A stretch of DNA of 60,051 bases. It comes from Butyriboletus loyo. Taxonomy: Eukaryota > Basidiomycota > Agaricomycetes > Boletales > Boletaceae. Positions 1 through 8,909 of this stretch are shown here, in pieces. The position numbers and the translations under genes were made by a program. Under the pieces are notes generated by a model. It worked only from the letters and a program-made list of their open reading frames with translations. It ran no database searches and was not told the DNA's origin. Position 1 is the first letter of the stretch, and each line of letters opens with the position of its first letter. The stretch spans positions 1-60,051 of the forward strand of contig JBBPSI010000155.1 of NCBI GenBank assembly GCA_038093515.1, given 5' to 3'.

Positions 1-1
1 C

Positions 2-1741
2 CGTAACAAGTGGCGCCACTACCTACGAGGTACTGGCCATCAAGTGGAGATTCTTACCGACCACAAGAATCTCACGTACTTCCGCCAACCCAACAAATTG
101 TCTCGCCGGCAAGCACGCTGGCTCATGTTCCTGCAGGATTTCGACCTGCATTTCCATCACATCCCGGGTACTCAGATGGGCCCGGCCGATGCCTTGTCCC
201 GCCGCGATGATGTTGACACTTCCGCTGACAACCAGGAAGTGACTCTCCTCCCCGAAAATCTCTTCGCCCGCAAAATCGACGTCGCCCTTGCAGAAAAGAT
301 CGCCGCCTCCACCCCCGGCGACCCCATGATTAAGCGTTGCATGCAGGCTCTTTACGAAGACTCCCCGCTCTTTCCCAAAATGAATGCTGGGGATTGGGAC
401 TTCGACGGTAAAGAGCTGTACTTTCGCAAGAAGCGCTACATCCCCGAGGAAGCACGCGTCGACCTTATTCGGTCCTTACACGAGAGTCCCGCTGGAGGTC
501 ACGGTGGAATATTCCGCACCCAGAATCTGGTGCAACGTGATTATTGGTGGCCAGGCATGGCTAATTTGGTCCGCCGTTTCGTCTCGGGCTGCGCCGTATG
601 TCAAGCGCATAAGGTTAATACTCACCCCACCGTGCCCCCTCTCACCCCTCTGGCCAGCGTGGCCTCTCGCCCTTTTGAACAGGTCTCGGTCGACCTCATC
701 ACCGGTCTCCCTCCCTCTCTGGGTTATGATTCAGTCATGGTCGTGGTAGACCATGGGCTTACGAAGGGGGTAATTTATTCCCCTTGCAACAAAGACATCG
801 ACGCGGCAGGAGTTGCCAAGTTATTTTTCAAAACCGTCTTCCTTCGGTTCGGCCTACATTCCCGCTGCATCTCCGACAGAGGCCCGCAGTTCGCGTCTGC
901 GTTTGCTAGGGAACTCGCAAGACTTCTCGATTACGACCTCGCCCTCTCTTCCGCATATCACCCACAGACCGACGGTGAAACCGAACGAGTCAACCAAGAA
1001 TTGGAGACGTATCTCCGAATCTTCTGCGATGGTCACCCCGAGCGTTGGGCAGAGCTCCTCCCCATGGCCGAGTTTTCCCACAACTCGATGACGCACTCCT
1101 CGACGAACGTGTCCCCGTTCTCCCTGATGGTCGGATATGAGCCGAGGTCTTATCCTCCAATCGGAAAGACATTCCTCCCCGCCCTCGAGTCCAGACTCTC
1201 GGAACTCACGGGAGCCCGAACGGAGGCATTAGAAGCCCATGAGAAAGCACGGCGACTGATGAAGGAACGGATCTCGTCCAAGTTCCGTCCGTGGAAGACT
1301 GGAGATAAGGTTTGGCTGGAAGGGCGCAACCTTCGACTCAGGTACCCGTCGAAGAAGCTCGCCCCTAGAAGGGAAGGACCGTTCGAAATCGCACAGGTAA
1401 TCTCCCCTGTGGCGTACAGGCTCCGACTGCCACCGACATGGAAGATCCACGATGTCTTCCATGCGTCCCTCCTGACCCCTTATCGCGAAACTGCGGAACA
1501 CGGCCCGAATTTCACAAACCCTCCTCCGGAAGAAATAGACGGAGATGAAGAGTACGAGATCGATCGGATCTTGTCCCATCGCGGCTCGAAGGGACGCCGT
1601 CAGTTCCTTGTGTCCTGGAAAGGATATTCCGCAGCAGAAAACACCTGGGAACCAAACGGGAACCTGGTCCATGCGCAGGCCTTGCTCAAGGCTTATAAAC
1701 TGCGCCACCCCAAAGACTTTCCCTCCCCATCTTCGCAGTAA
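2..1741 (+). CDS. Ty3/gypsy pol polyprotein, 3' part (RNase H end, integrase, chromodomain), left copy
   Basis: The C-terminal part of a chromovirus-type gypsy polyprotein, open from base 2 and cut by the window edge, so no start is present. Order: RNase H tail (EILTDHKNLTYF, then HHIPG and ADALSRR), integrase HHCC zinc finger (HESPAGGH ... CAVCQ), integrase core with acidic residues in VDLITGLP, SDRGPQF and DGETERVNQE, then a C-terminal chromodomain (YEIDRIL ... FLVSWKGY ... NTWEP) that in this family guides insertion to marked chromatin. The frame is uninterrupted, suggesting a young element. The stop at 1741 is followed after nine bases by a second ORF. The two arm copies differ at 1387 and 1399, both silent. 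Confidence 0.93.
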   Translation, partial: RNKWRHYLRGTGHQVEILTDHKNLTYFRQPNKLSRRQARWLMFLQDFDLHFHHIPGTQMGPADALSRRDDVDTSADNQEVTLLPENLFARKIDVALAEKIAASTPGDPMIKRCMQALYEDSPLFPKMNAGDWDFDGKELYFRKKRYIPEEARVDLIRSLHESPAGGHGGIFRTQNLVQRDYWWPGMANLVRRFVSGCAVCQAHKVNTHPTVPPLTPLASVASRPFEQVSVDLITGLPPSLGYDSVMVVVDHGLTKGVIYSPCNKDIDAAGVAKLFFKTVFLRFGLHSRCISDRGPQFASAFARELARLLDYDLALSSAYHPQTDGETERVNQELETYLRIFCDGHPERWAELLPMAEFSHNSMTHSSTNVSPFSLMVGYEPRSYPPIGKTFLPALESRLSELTGARTEALEAHEKARRLMKERISSKFRPWKTGDKVWLEGRNLRLRYPSKKLAPRREGPFEIAQVISPVAYRLRLPPTWKIHDVFHASLLTPYRETAEHGPNFTNPPPEEIDGDEEYEIDRILSHRGSKGRRQFLVSWKGYSAAENTWEPNGNLVHAQALLKAYKLRHPKDFPSPSSQ

Positions 1742-1750
1742 CACTCGAAA

Positions 1751-3022
1751 ATGTCCATCTCCCCAGTCGAAAACAACGCTTCTTCTGCTGCCAACGACAA
1801 CAATGAGAACCTTCCCCTTCCGCCGCAACCCCCAGTCCGCTCTTCTCGCCTTCCAGTGTCCTCCCGCCGCGTACTGTACGCCGCCGTCCTCGAAAATCCT
1901 GTCGCCACCTACGCCCTGGAGCAGCGTATGGACTTCACCGGAGACTATGTCCTCCGCACACTCGCTTCTCTATACCGCTCCTACGCCCTCGCCCGCACCG
2001 TCCACACCCGTCTGTGCCCAGACAACCAGCCACCCGTTTATGCCGCCGCCCTTGAGTCCTCCTTGATGGAGGCTAGGGGCTACACCCTCGATATCCTCCA
2101 CGCCGAAGGATTCGGCTATGTGGTCGATCAGCTCCTGCCAGGTATTCTGGCTCCAGTCCTCCGTCCCATCCTCATCGCGCTTGCTCCTAGGGAGCGGCAA
2201 TTTTACCTTCACTCCGCCGACCGCATCGGCTACCTCCGTCCCATGGCTCGCGGCCCCAATCCAGTGCCTCGTCCTCCCCCGGCAAGATCTCCTTCGCCTG
2301 TACCTGTTCCAGCGCCATCCGCTCGAGAGTCACCTGCAACCACGTTGGTAGCGGACTCTTCTCGTGAGACCACAGGGGAGTCCTTGGAGTCCTTTCGGAC
2401 CGACGTCGACGAGCCCCAGGTCGCTCGTCGACACTCCCCCTTACCGCCTCGTACAGTGCGTCGCCAACCTCGCCAACCGTTACTCCAGGCCGGAGCCATC
2501 CCAGGGTCAGTCACCCTTACCGCCGCAGGACGTAGAATCGCCAATCGGGCCATCCGCTCCGTCACCCCCCAACCGTCCACTCGTCGAGGAACCCCCTCGA
2601 TCCAACTTATTCCCCGTGCCACTACCCCTGCCGCCGCAGCTGGTAGCTCTAATGACTCTTCCTACGGACCGCCGCCCCCCTACCTCGCTGGTCGGGGCAC
2701 TCGTGATTCCCCTATCGTCGTCGACGATAGATCCCCTGATCCCAGCCCGAACCTTACTCGACCTCGCCTCGTCCGCCCGCAACTCTGCTTCGAGTGCGGG
2801 ACCGTCGGCCACTTCCGCAGGGAGTGTCCCAACTACACCTGTCCGTTCTGTCGCCGCATCGCCCCTGGTCATATACAGGAGTTTTGCCCAGAACGCGTCT
2901 GCGGCTTATGCGGCGCCGTTGGCCATATCGTCGCCAATTGCACGTTCCGGGACGACGCATGGGCGGAGTTACCTGCCGACGATCCTTACGACTACGACTT
3001 CAACGAGGGAGCGTCTCAGTGA
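1751..3022 (+). CDS. Zinc-knuckle protein encoded downstream of gypsy pol, left copy
   Basis: A 423-aa ORF beginning nine bases after the pol stop and ending about 50 bp before the 3' LTR, so it belongs to the retroelement. Residues roughly 1-180 are probably alpha-helical and resemble no domain I recognise. Residues 180-330 are rich in Pro, Arg and Ser. The C-terminus has three Cys/His knuckles: CFECGTVGHFRREC (CX2CX4HX4C), an irregular one starting CPFC, and CGLCGAVGHIVANC. Such knuckles usually bind nucleic acid in Gag, but Gag normally lies upstream of pol. It may be a relocated gag-like or accessory protein. Function unknown. Confidence 0.8.
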   Translation: MSISPVENNASSAANDNNENLPLPPQPPVRSSRLPVSSRRVLYAAVLENPVATYALEQRMDFTGDYVLRTLASLYRSYALARTVHTRLCPDNQPPVYAAALESSLMEARGYTLDILHAEGFGYVVDQLLPGILAPVLRPILIALAPRERQFYLHSADRIGYLRPMARGPNPVPRPPPARSPSPVPVPAPSARESPATTLVADSSRETTGESLESFRTDVDEPQVARRHSPLPPRTVRRQPRQPLLQAGAIPGSVTLTAAGRRIANRAIRSVTPQPSTRRGTPSIQLIPRATTPAAAAGSSNDSSYGPPPPYLAGRGTRDSPIVVDDRSPDPSPNLTRPRLVRPQLCFECGTVGHFRRECPNYTCPFCRRIAPGHIQEFCPERVCGLCGAVGHIVANCTFRDDAWAELPADDPYDYDFNEGASQ

Positions 3023-3060
3023 AGGGAGTATTCAAGTTGTGGAGTCGGAGTCTCCACCAT

Positions 3061-3070
3061 GGGAAGGGGG
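3061..3070 (+). other. Polypurine tract of the gypsy element, left
   Basis: GGGAAGGGGG followed by TAA directly before the LTR start TGTTACGG. This is the position and composition expected for the plus-strand priming site of reverse transcription. The mirror copy is at 56982-56991, minus strand. Confidence 0.8.
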
Positions 3071-3073
3071 TAA

Positions 3074-3500
3074 TGTTACGGTAGTGGTATACTTTTTCTC
3101 TCCATTACCGTTAGGACTACTTCACTCGCCTAGCCTTTTGCTAGTGCCCGTTGAGCGGTATGAGCCGCTCTAGCTTAGTCATCACTTCCCGCGCACGGAC
3201 GCGCTTTCTTTCACACTCTGGAACATTCTAGAGTGTTTCTTCCTCATTTGTACTTTTGCTCTCGCGACCTGATTAGGGAGCATGGTCTGTGCGCAGACCT
3301 CAGTAGTATAAAGCCTCTGTCTTTACACCCTGTACTTTATCTAGTTCTACGCAGCTTCCTGCTAGCAATTAGTATCACTTCCAGACTCTTAGTGTGCGCA
3401 CTAAGACATAGTCTGAGACTCACTCCAGAATCGTCTCTCGAGTCTCGAGGCCACTCCAGAGTGCCTCCTCGCTGTTCAATTGTTAGCGCCCAGCGTAACA
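3074..3500 (+). repeat. Gypsy 3' LTR (427 bp), left
   Basis: Starts TGTTACGG and ends CAGCGTAACA, giving the inverted terminal bases TGTTACG/CGTAACA. It follows the polypurine tract and holds a TATA-like TAGTATAAAG near 3305-3314. The five bases after it are GCATG, the predicted target duplication, but the matching 5' LTR is outside the window. The arm copies differ at 3316. The element inserted at the very end of a Tc1-like element. Confidence 0.88.
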
Positions 3501-4775
3501 GCATGATGGAATGTCAGCTATTTTAAAATGACAGGTCATGCAGACAGTTTTTTGACTTTAAGTTTTGATCACATATATTAGACCCTAGATGCTGTAATAT
3601 CATTACATACATCCATCAAGGGTCCTATTATGTCACCTTTATGTAACTGAGTGTCAGCCAACATATATAAATCCCATCCTCCTATGTTTATTTTCTCACC
3701 ATTACCATGAAATCCATTTTCACCTCTCTAAGACAAAATATTATCTCTCTCTCCTCTCTTGGCCTTTCAACTAGGAAGATTGCCTCCCAGACTGGCCTAG
3801 GGAAGTCTACTGTGGCTAGGGTACTCCAAGAGATCCAACCTGACAAGGAGAAGCTTCATGCTGGCTGTCCTTCTAAGCTTACTCCTATCAACAAATGTGC
3901 TATTGTCCAGCAAATCATTACTGGCAAGGCCAAAAATGCAGTCCAGGCTATAAATTTCATCAATTCCATCATTGAACCTCCCATACAGTGAGAAAAGACC
4001 TCAAGGAGGGTGCATTTAAAGGCTGTGATGAAGAAGAAGAAATGTCTTCTTCCAATCAGCCCTAGAAAAAGATGATTTGCCTTTGCTCTCAAGTATCAAT
4101 AAGGACTGGAAGAGGATTATTTGGTCAGATGAGACCAAAATAAATAGAATTGGGTCAGATGGACAGGAGTGTATGTGTGGAAAAAGAAGAGAGAGGGCCT
4201 AACTGCCAGAGAGATTAAAGGTACAGTCAAGTTTGGAGCAAGTTTCCTAATGGTATAGGGTCAATGGAGTGGGGGCTTTAAGTGAGGTTGAGGGGAGGAT
4301 GGATGGTGAACAGTATGTGTAAATTCTAGAGGAAGAATTGCTATAACACATGGAGAAATCTGGAATTTCTCAACATGATATCATTTTTCAGCAGAATAAT
4401 GATCCCAAACATACCTCCAAAAGAGCCCAGAATTGGTTTGAGAAGCAAGGAATCAAGCTTCTGGATTGGCCTGCACAATCTCCAGACCTCAACCCCATTG
4501 AACACACTTGGAATCACCTCAAAAGATGTCTCTCAGCTTATATGTAATAGTGCTCCTACAGGAGTTCATCAATTATGGGAGAGGGTGGTGGTAGAGTGGG
4601 GGAACATTTCTGTGGAACAGTGTCACAAATGGATAGAAAGCATGCCCAGAAGAGTTGAAGCAGTTATCAAGGTCAAGGGAGCTCATACCAAATACTAGAT
4701 AGTTTGATTTTTGTAAAGTCAAAAAACTGTCCACATGACCTGTCATTTTAAAATAGCTGAAATTCCATCAAGCCT
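3501..4775 (+). mobile_element. Degenerate Tc1/mariner-like element, left
   Basis: About 1.28 kb bounded by imperfect inverted repeats of roughly 60 bp (GATGGAATGTCAGC... on the left; ...GAAATTCCATC on the right), with a TA following the right end. The first bases of the left end are replaced by the gypsy LTR, so the gypsy insertion is younger. The interior carries a broken transposase. A separate Tc1-type terminus (…GAGCCACTGTA) lies at about 4906-4930 and may be debris of a related element. Confidence 0.8.
3707..4547 (+). pseudogene. Tc1-like transposase pseudogene, left
   Basis: Codons 1-94 (3707-3991) encode the N-terminal helix-turn-helix (LGLSTRKIASQTGLGKSTV) and end at a stop. A different frame then holds the first catalytic Asp in WSDETK (4128-4130). 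Another holds the DDE C-terminal part with NNDPKHTSKRAQNWF and WPAQSPDLNPIEHTWNHL (4350-4547). In active relatives the third-position motif reads QQDND; here codon 4395-4397 is AAT (Asn), so the second catalytic Asp is lost as well. The gene cannot make a working transposase. Confidence 0.85.
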
Positions 4776-5879
4776 TATCCATATTACCTGATTCCAGGGC
4801 CAATAGAAGGCCAAGGGTGGGTACCCTATTTCATACACCCACTACCTAGGGTTAGGATCAGGGGTTATTGCATTGAGTGATATTTAATGTAAAACATGCA
4901 AACATGCAGACAGTTTTTTGAGCCACTGTACCTACTACATTCACCAATGCTACCATACTATAAACTATGGGATCACCACAGAAGTAGGAGTCAACCAATG
5001 TTTGTAAGCAAGCATCTGAAGAGGATCAAAATGATACTAACCTCAAATTGATATTAGGCAAATCTGTTGAAATGGTAGTGTTCTATTTATGTATTTCACT
5101 TACAGCCACTACGTTTCCAGACTGGTCTATATGACATCATTGTCTAGACTCTGTCACGCTTGTCTCATTACAAATAGCTCTTACTATGCTATTGGATGAT
5201 ATGCTTAGTCTTATCTCTTATCTCTAACATATTGTCATATGGTTCATACCTAACCTTATATAGGTACTATACAGAATACAAGTACAAACACTCTTGTACT
5301 GTATAAAAAACAGCCCTTATGGCTTGTCACTTTTCTTTAGATCTTTCAGTTCTATCACCACTACTGTGATATCTCTAAGTTGAGCCTTGCTCCTTATATT
5401 CTTCAAGTATACCTGTTTGCAATACTTTCACTCTTGTGTTATCAGTGAGTCTTTCCACTGATATGTTCACCCTTGCATCCTTCATTGCCCTCAGTGCACC
5501 TGCTCAGACTTTACCAATTCTGAAAAAATCTTCTGGGAGAAATGCCTTAGCCATTGATAGGAATCAATCTTTATCATCAGAGGGCCACCTGACTGAACTG
5601 TACACATTGATGAAGTCCTCAGTGTCCCAGTCTCTGCTGGTACAGGAGCAGATGGCATGATTAGCTCCTTGTTACAGAAGCTTCTCAAATGCTTATGTTT
5701 CACTGGTGGTTTGTTGTCATCAGAGAAATCCCAATTGATTTTGGGAGTGGTGGGAAGTGGGGATGGTAGCAGTAATGTGGTGTCCAGTACCTGGATAGTC
5801 TGGCAGGAGGGTCTCAAGCCTTTTGGCAAGAGAAAACATCTGCTGGATATGAGTATCAGCAGGCAGGCCTTGTTTCCCC
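4776..5879. other. AT-rich repeat debris without a recognisable gene, left
   Basis: No intact gene is seen. The stretch contains a Tc1-type terminus near 4906-4930 and AT-rich sequence from 5150 to 5400 that could be an old LTR or promoter region. A minus-strand open stretch at 5491-5829 probably belongs to old retroelement coding sequence. The mirror is 54173-55276. Confidence 0.4.
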
Positions 5880-7146
5880 TGGTATAACTGCACAGGTTAA
5901 TGGGTGAGGAGCCATGGGTTGATCACTGGGCATGAGGGAAATCAACATGGTGGGGGGACTGTCAAAGATGGCAGCAGAGGTGAGGTGGACTTGGTCCTGT
6001 TTACTGTTATAGTTAGCCCCTATTTTTCCCTTCTCTTCAAACTACAGTGGGCCCAATGGCTACACTTCTATGCCAGATACTACTTACCAACTATTGACTA
6101 CTCTTCACTTAGTCATTATGCTCCTCTTTCATATGCTGTTTCCATTTCACTCTAAACTCTTCTAGAGTCATATTCCCCTTTTGACTTCTGACTCATAGTG
6201 ACACGATTCTGACTCACTATTACTCCTACCACCTCTTATAGGCACAATCTGTGTGCAGACTGCCCTAGTATAAATATCAGTGATGTACACATGTAAAACC
6301 CATCTAGTTCTACACAATCTACTTGCTAGCAACTCCTTCACTCCAGACTCTAAGTGTGCACACTTGGACATAGTCTGAGATTCCTTCCAAGAAGTCTAGT
6401 AGCTACTCTCGAGTGCTACCTGAAGTCTAGTTGTTAGCACCACAAGCATAACATTTACCCTTGCCTTTGTGTCCATGCCAAATCTTTTTCTTCTCCTTAT
6501 CTCCCCTATTTCCCTGCTGCTGCTGCTGCAAAGTAGGGGTTTCCCCCTGTTGCTTCACTGAACTTATTGTGTTAGATTGTGCTTGGTGGTTACCTTTCTT
6601 CTTGCCTGAGAGATGGTGCTGGTCCCATGACAGGACCACAGCTGCATGTATCTTGGCAATGGTAGGGACCTTCACTTTTCCTGCAGCATCTTTTCCCTGA
6701 GCAATCATCTGGGCCACCACATCCATGGACATGGGTAGTTTAGCCAGAAGCATCATGGCCTGGACATTGTTGGAAATGGGGCATCCCACTGTCTGAAGAC
6801 AAGTGAACATTGTTTCGATCTTGGAAAGGGCAGGTGTAGGGTGACAGGGGGAGGGCACTTGCATGTCCATCAACTCCTTGAAGATTGTGTATGCCACTGC
6901 AATCCCAGTCATCACAAATTCCTCTTTGAGGGCCTTGATCAACTGGGAGGCCAAGCTCTCCATTCCATATTTTGCTTGGAGCACAGAGAAGAGATGGCAC
7001 ATGATGGTGCTGGCATTCATGTCATTGGCCTTGGTCCAGGCAATGTAATTGTTGTGATTTTCATTGCTAGAGGATGTGTCAAGGGTGGCAGGCTTTGAGA
7101 ATTCAAAGATCCAGGTGTTGCCAGTGGCTCTGATGTGAGCCAACAT
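5880..7146 (-). pseudogene. Copia-type gag fragment split by a solo LTR, left
   Basis: On the minus strand the frame from about 7160 to 6454 encodes a Ty1/copia Gag-like (UBN2-type) segment: NGSNWVSWWPTM at the start, then helices with YIAWTKAND and HLFSVLQAKYG, ending in a basic, Gln-rich tail (QQQQQGNRGDKEKKK). It runs into the solo LTR, and the apparent ending GKCYACGANN is LTR-derived. Across the LTR the same frame resumes for about 40 codons (6004 down to about 5880) and stops. There is no clean 5' start, and no protease or pol. The element is a relic. Confidence 0.75.
6005..6453 (+). repeat. Solo LTR related to the gypsy LTR, left
   Basis: A 449-bp sequence starting TGTTATAG and ending GCATAACA, alignable by eye along its length with the gypsy LTR at 3074-3500 (shared blocks such as CTAGTTCTAC and CATAGTCTGAGA), but diverged and more AT-rich. 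It is flanked on both sides by TTTAC (6000-6004 and 6454-6458), a perfect 5-bp target duplication. No internal gypsy sequence is left, so it is a solo LTR made by recombination. It splits a copia-type gag ORF. Confidence 0.85.
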
Positions 7147-7318
7147 GGTGGGCCACCATGATACCCAGTTGGAGCCATTGAGGGTTGGGACATGAGGTCA
7201 GATTTGGTGAAGATAGAAATTGAAATGTTAATAAAAGATCTATGGAAAAATGCAAATTGAATCAGAAATGCAAAGTCCCAACATGGGTTTATCCTCCAAA
7301 ATCTGCAGAAGGTGTTGA

Positions 7319-8223
7319 ACATATATTAGAATTATATAATATACTGATTACATAACATATATAGTCAGACCATATATGTACTTTGAACTCAGCTTATCTG
7401 AGTTCTAATCAATCTTGTTCTTACACCACTATGTGCATACCAGCAAGTCCCTAACAATCAATCAGTGAGTACCTTCAGTACATCCTCACATGCACCCTTT
7501 CTACAGAAGGATCAAATTGGAGTGCTGGGAAACATATCACAACAATTTTTTTGCATCATATTGGAGTCTGGAGGAAACAGCCAAAAGTATAAGCCAGCCA
7601 GCACAAGTCATCATTGACTTGTGCTGCAGCCAATTAACCTTAGCATCAGGAAACACTACTGTGCAAATTGTTTCCAACTGCACTAGTAGGCTCAACTGAG
7701 CACTGCAGGGCTCATAACCTGTAGAAAGGGTGCATGTGAGGGTGTACTAAAGGTACTCACTGATTGATTGTTAGAGGCTTGCTGGTATGCATGTAGTGGT
7801 GTAAGAACACAATTGATTAGAACTCAGATAAGCTGAGTTCAAAGTACATATATAGTCTGACTACACATGTTATGTAATCAGTATATTAGCAGGTCTCAAA
7901 CACTAGCTGGGCCAACTAGTTGGCCCAGCTAAGACCAACTAGTTGTTTACATAAGCTTGGCTGAGGAGCATGAAAAGTTCAATAAATGGCATGTTTATGC
8001 TCTGCTTTAAATATTGGACATGCCACTCGGCCCTAAGTGTTTTTGACTACACTTTTGGTAACTTCTTTTGCTGTTAGGTTAGGTTAAAACTCCACTTAGA
8101 ATGATTGAGTCGGAGCCTGAAACCCACCACTGTAGCGAGTGACTAATTTTTGATACATCAGTCACTATTTGGCCAACTGGTGGTCATGCTTGAGACCCAC
8201 TATTATATAATCCTAATATATGT
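7319..8223. mobile_element. Foldback element with long inverted arms, left
   Basis: The arm at 7319-7506 is the approximate reverse complement of 7719-7888 joined to 8206-8223. Blocks such as ATACTGATTACATAAC and CATGCACCCTTTCTACAG recur inverted. A loop of about 212 bp (7507-7718) separates them and has its own 12-bp-stem hairpin at 7599-7626. No transposase is inside, so this is a non-autonomous foldback type. The right arm is broken by a MITE. Confidence 0.75.
7889..8200. mobile_element. 312-bp MITE nested in the foldback arm, left
   Basis: Inverted ends GCAGGTCTCAAACAC and, reading inward from the right, GTGGGTCTCAAGCAT. It is flanked by TATTA on both sides (7884-7888, 8201-8205). The other foldback arm preserves the empty site, with TATTA present once, which proves the insertion. 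Near the left end is a perfect 28-bp palindrome (7904-7931). No ORF; the superfamily is uncertain. Confidence 0.78.
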
Positions 8224-8909
8224 TTAATGTAGGTAGGATACCAAACTCCTGCTATGGGAGACAGACAAGCCTTGAAGCTTGAAGCTTAGGACCCCTCCCT
8301 ATCTGCATGGGTTGTGATCATGATCTGCTGGGAGCAGTTCAACAAAAGGTGCATTAGTTCTTCAATATCTACCTCCTTCAATGACTGAGCTCTATCATAA
8401 GATATTGTTTAAGATGATACAAACATACAGGCTGAAGAGATTTGCTCATGCCTCCTCAGATGATTTCCCCTTTCAGGGGGAACAGCCAGTTGAAGAATGG
8501 ACCCAATCGTTATACGGAAATTCAGCAAGGGCAAGCCATCCAACCAGTCAGATTGATAATTTATTTGAACTCAAGTCTAAGATATCATCGAGTGATATCT
8601 CAATACTTAACGGACCTTGTACCAATCACTCACTCAGATCACAGCGAGTTTCAAAGCTTGTGGCATTTATAAACATACTTGTATTCTTACAAGAAAAGGA
8701 GACAGCATATGCAACCTTTACTAAAAGTTCACCACGTGCGTAGCATATCAAAAATAATAAGAATGAGTGGCGGAAAACAAAAAACAAAAAAAAAGGTTCG
8801 GAGATAAAACAAAAAAAAAGTATTGGCATACTTAAGAGAAAACGAAAAGCCAGGCAAGGGATAACAAGAAACAAACGTACTCGAGAATTGCATTATCCAT
8901 GCCTACCAG
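8224..8909. other. Intergenic stretch downstream of the Bud4-like gene, left
   Basis: No gene recognised. It contains A-rich runs around 8778-8820 (T-rich on the gene's strand), consistent with the 3' flank of the minus-strand Bud4-like gene, and a tandem AAGCTTGAAGCTT motif near 8274-8287. The mirror is 51143-51828. Confidence 0.4.

Noticed and set aside
44..46. GTG start for the gypsy pol ORF
   Set aside because: The frame is open to base 2 and encodes RNase H sequence upstream, so this is an internal codon of a protein cut by the window edge.
1229..1828. Antisense 199-aa ORF over pol (and its mirror)
   Set aside because: Shadow of the pol frame; no domain, and codon pattern follows the opposite strand.
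4707..4930. A separate 224-bp MITE with Tc1-type ends
   Set aside because: The outward ends resemble each other, but 4705-4765 is better explained as the right inverted repeat of the Tc1 element; kept only as possible debris.
6427..6453. Zinc-knuckle start (CYAC) at the end of the copia gag ORF
   Set aside because: These bases belong to the solo LTR inserted after GGTAAA; the target duplication TTTAC marks the border.
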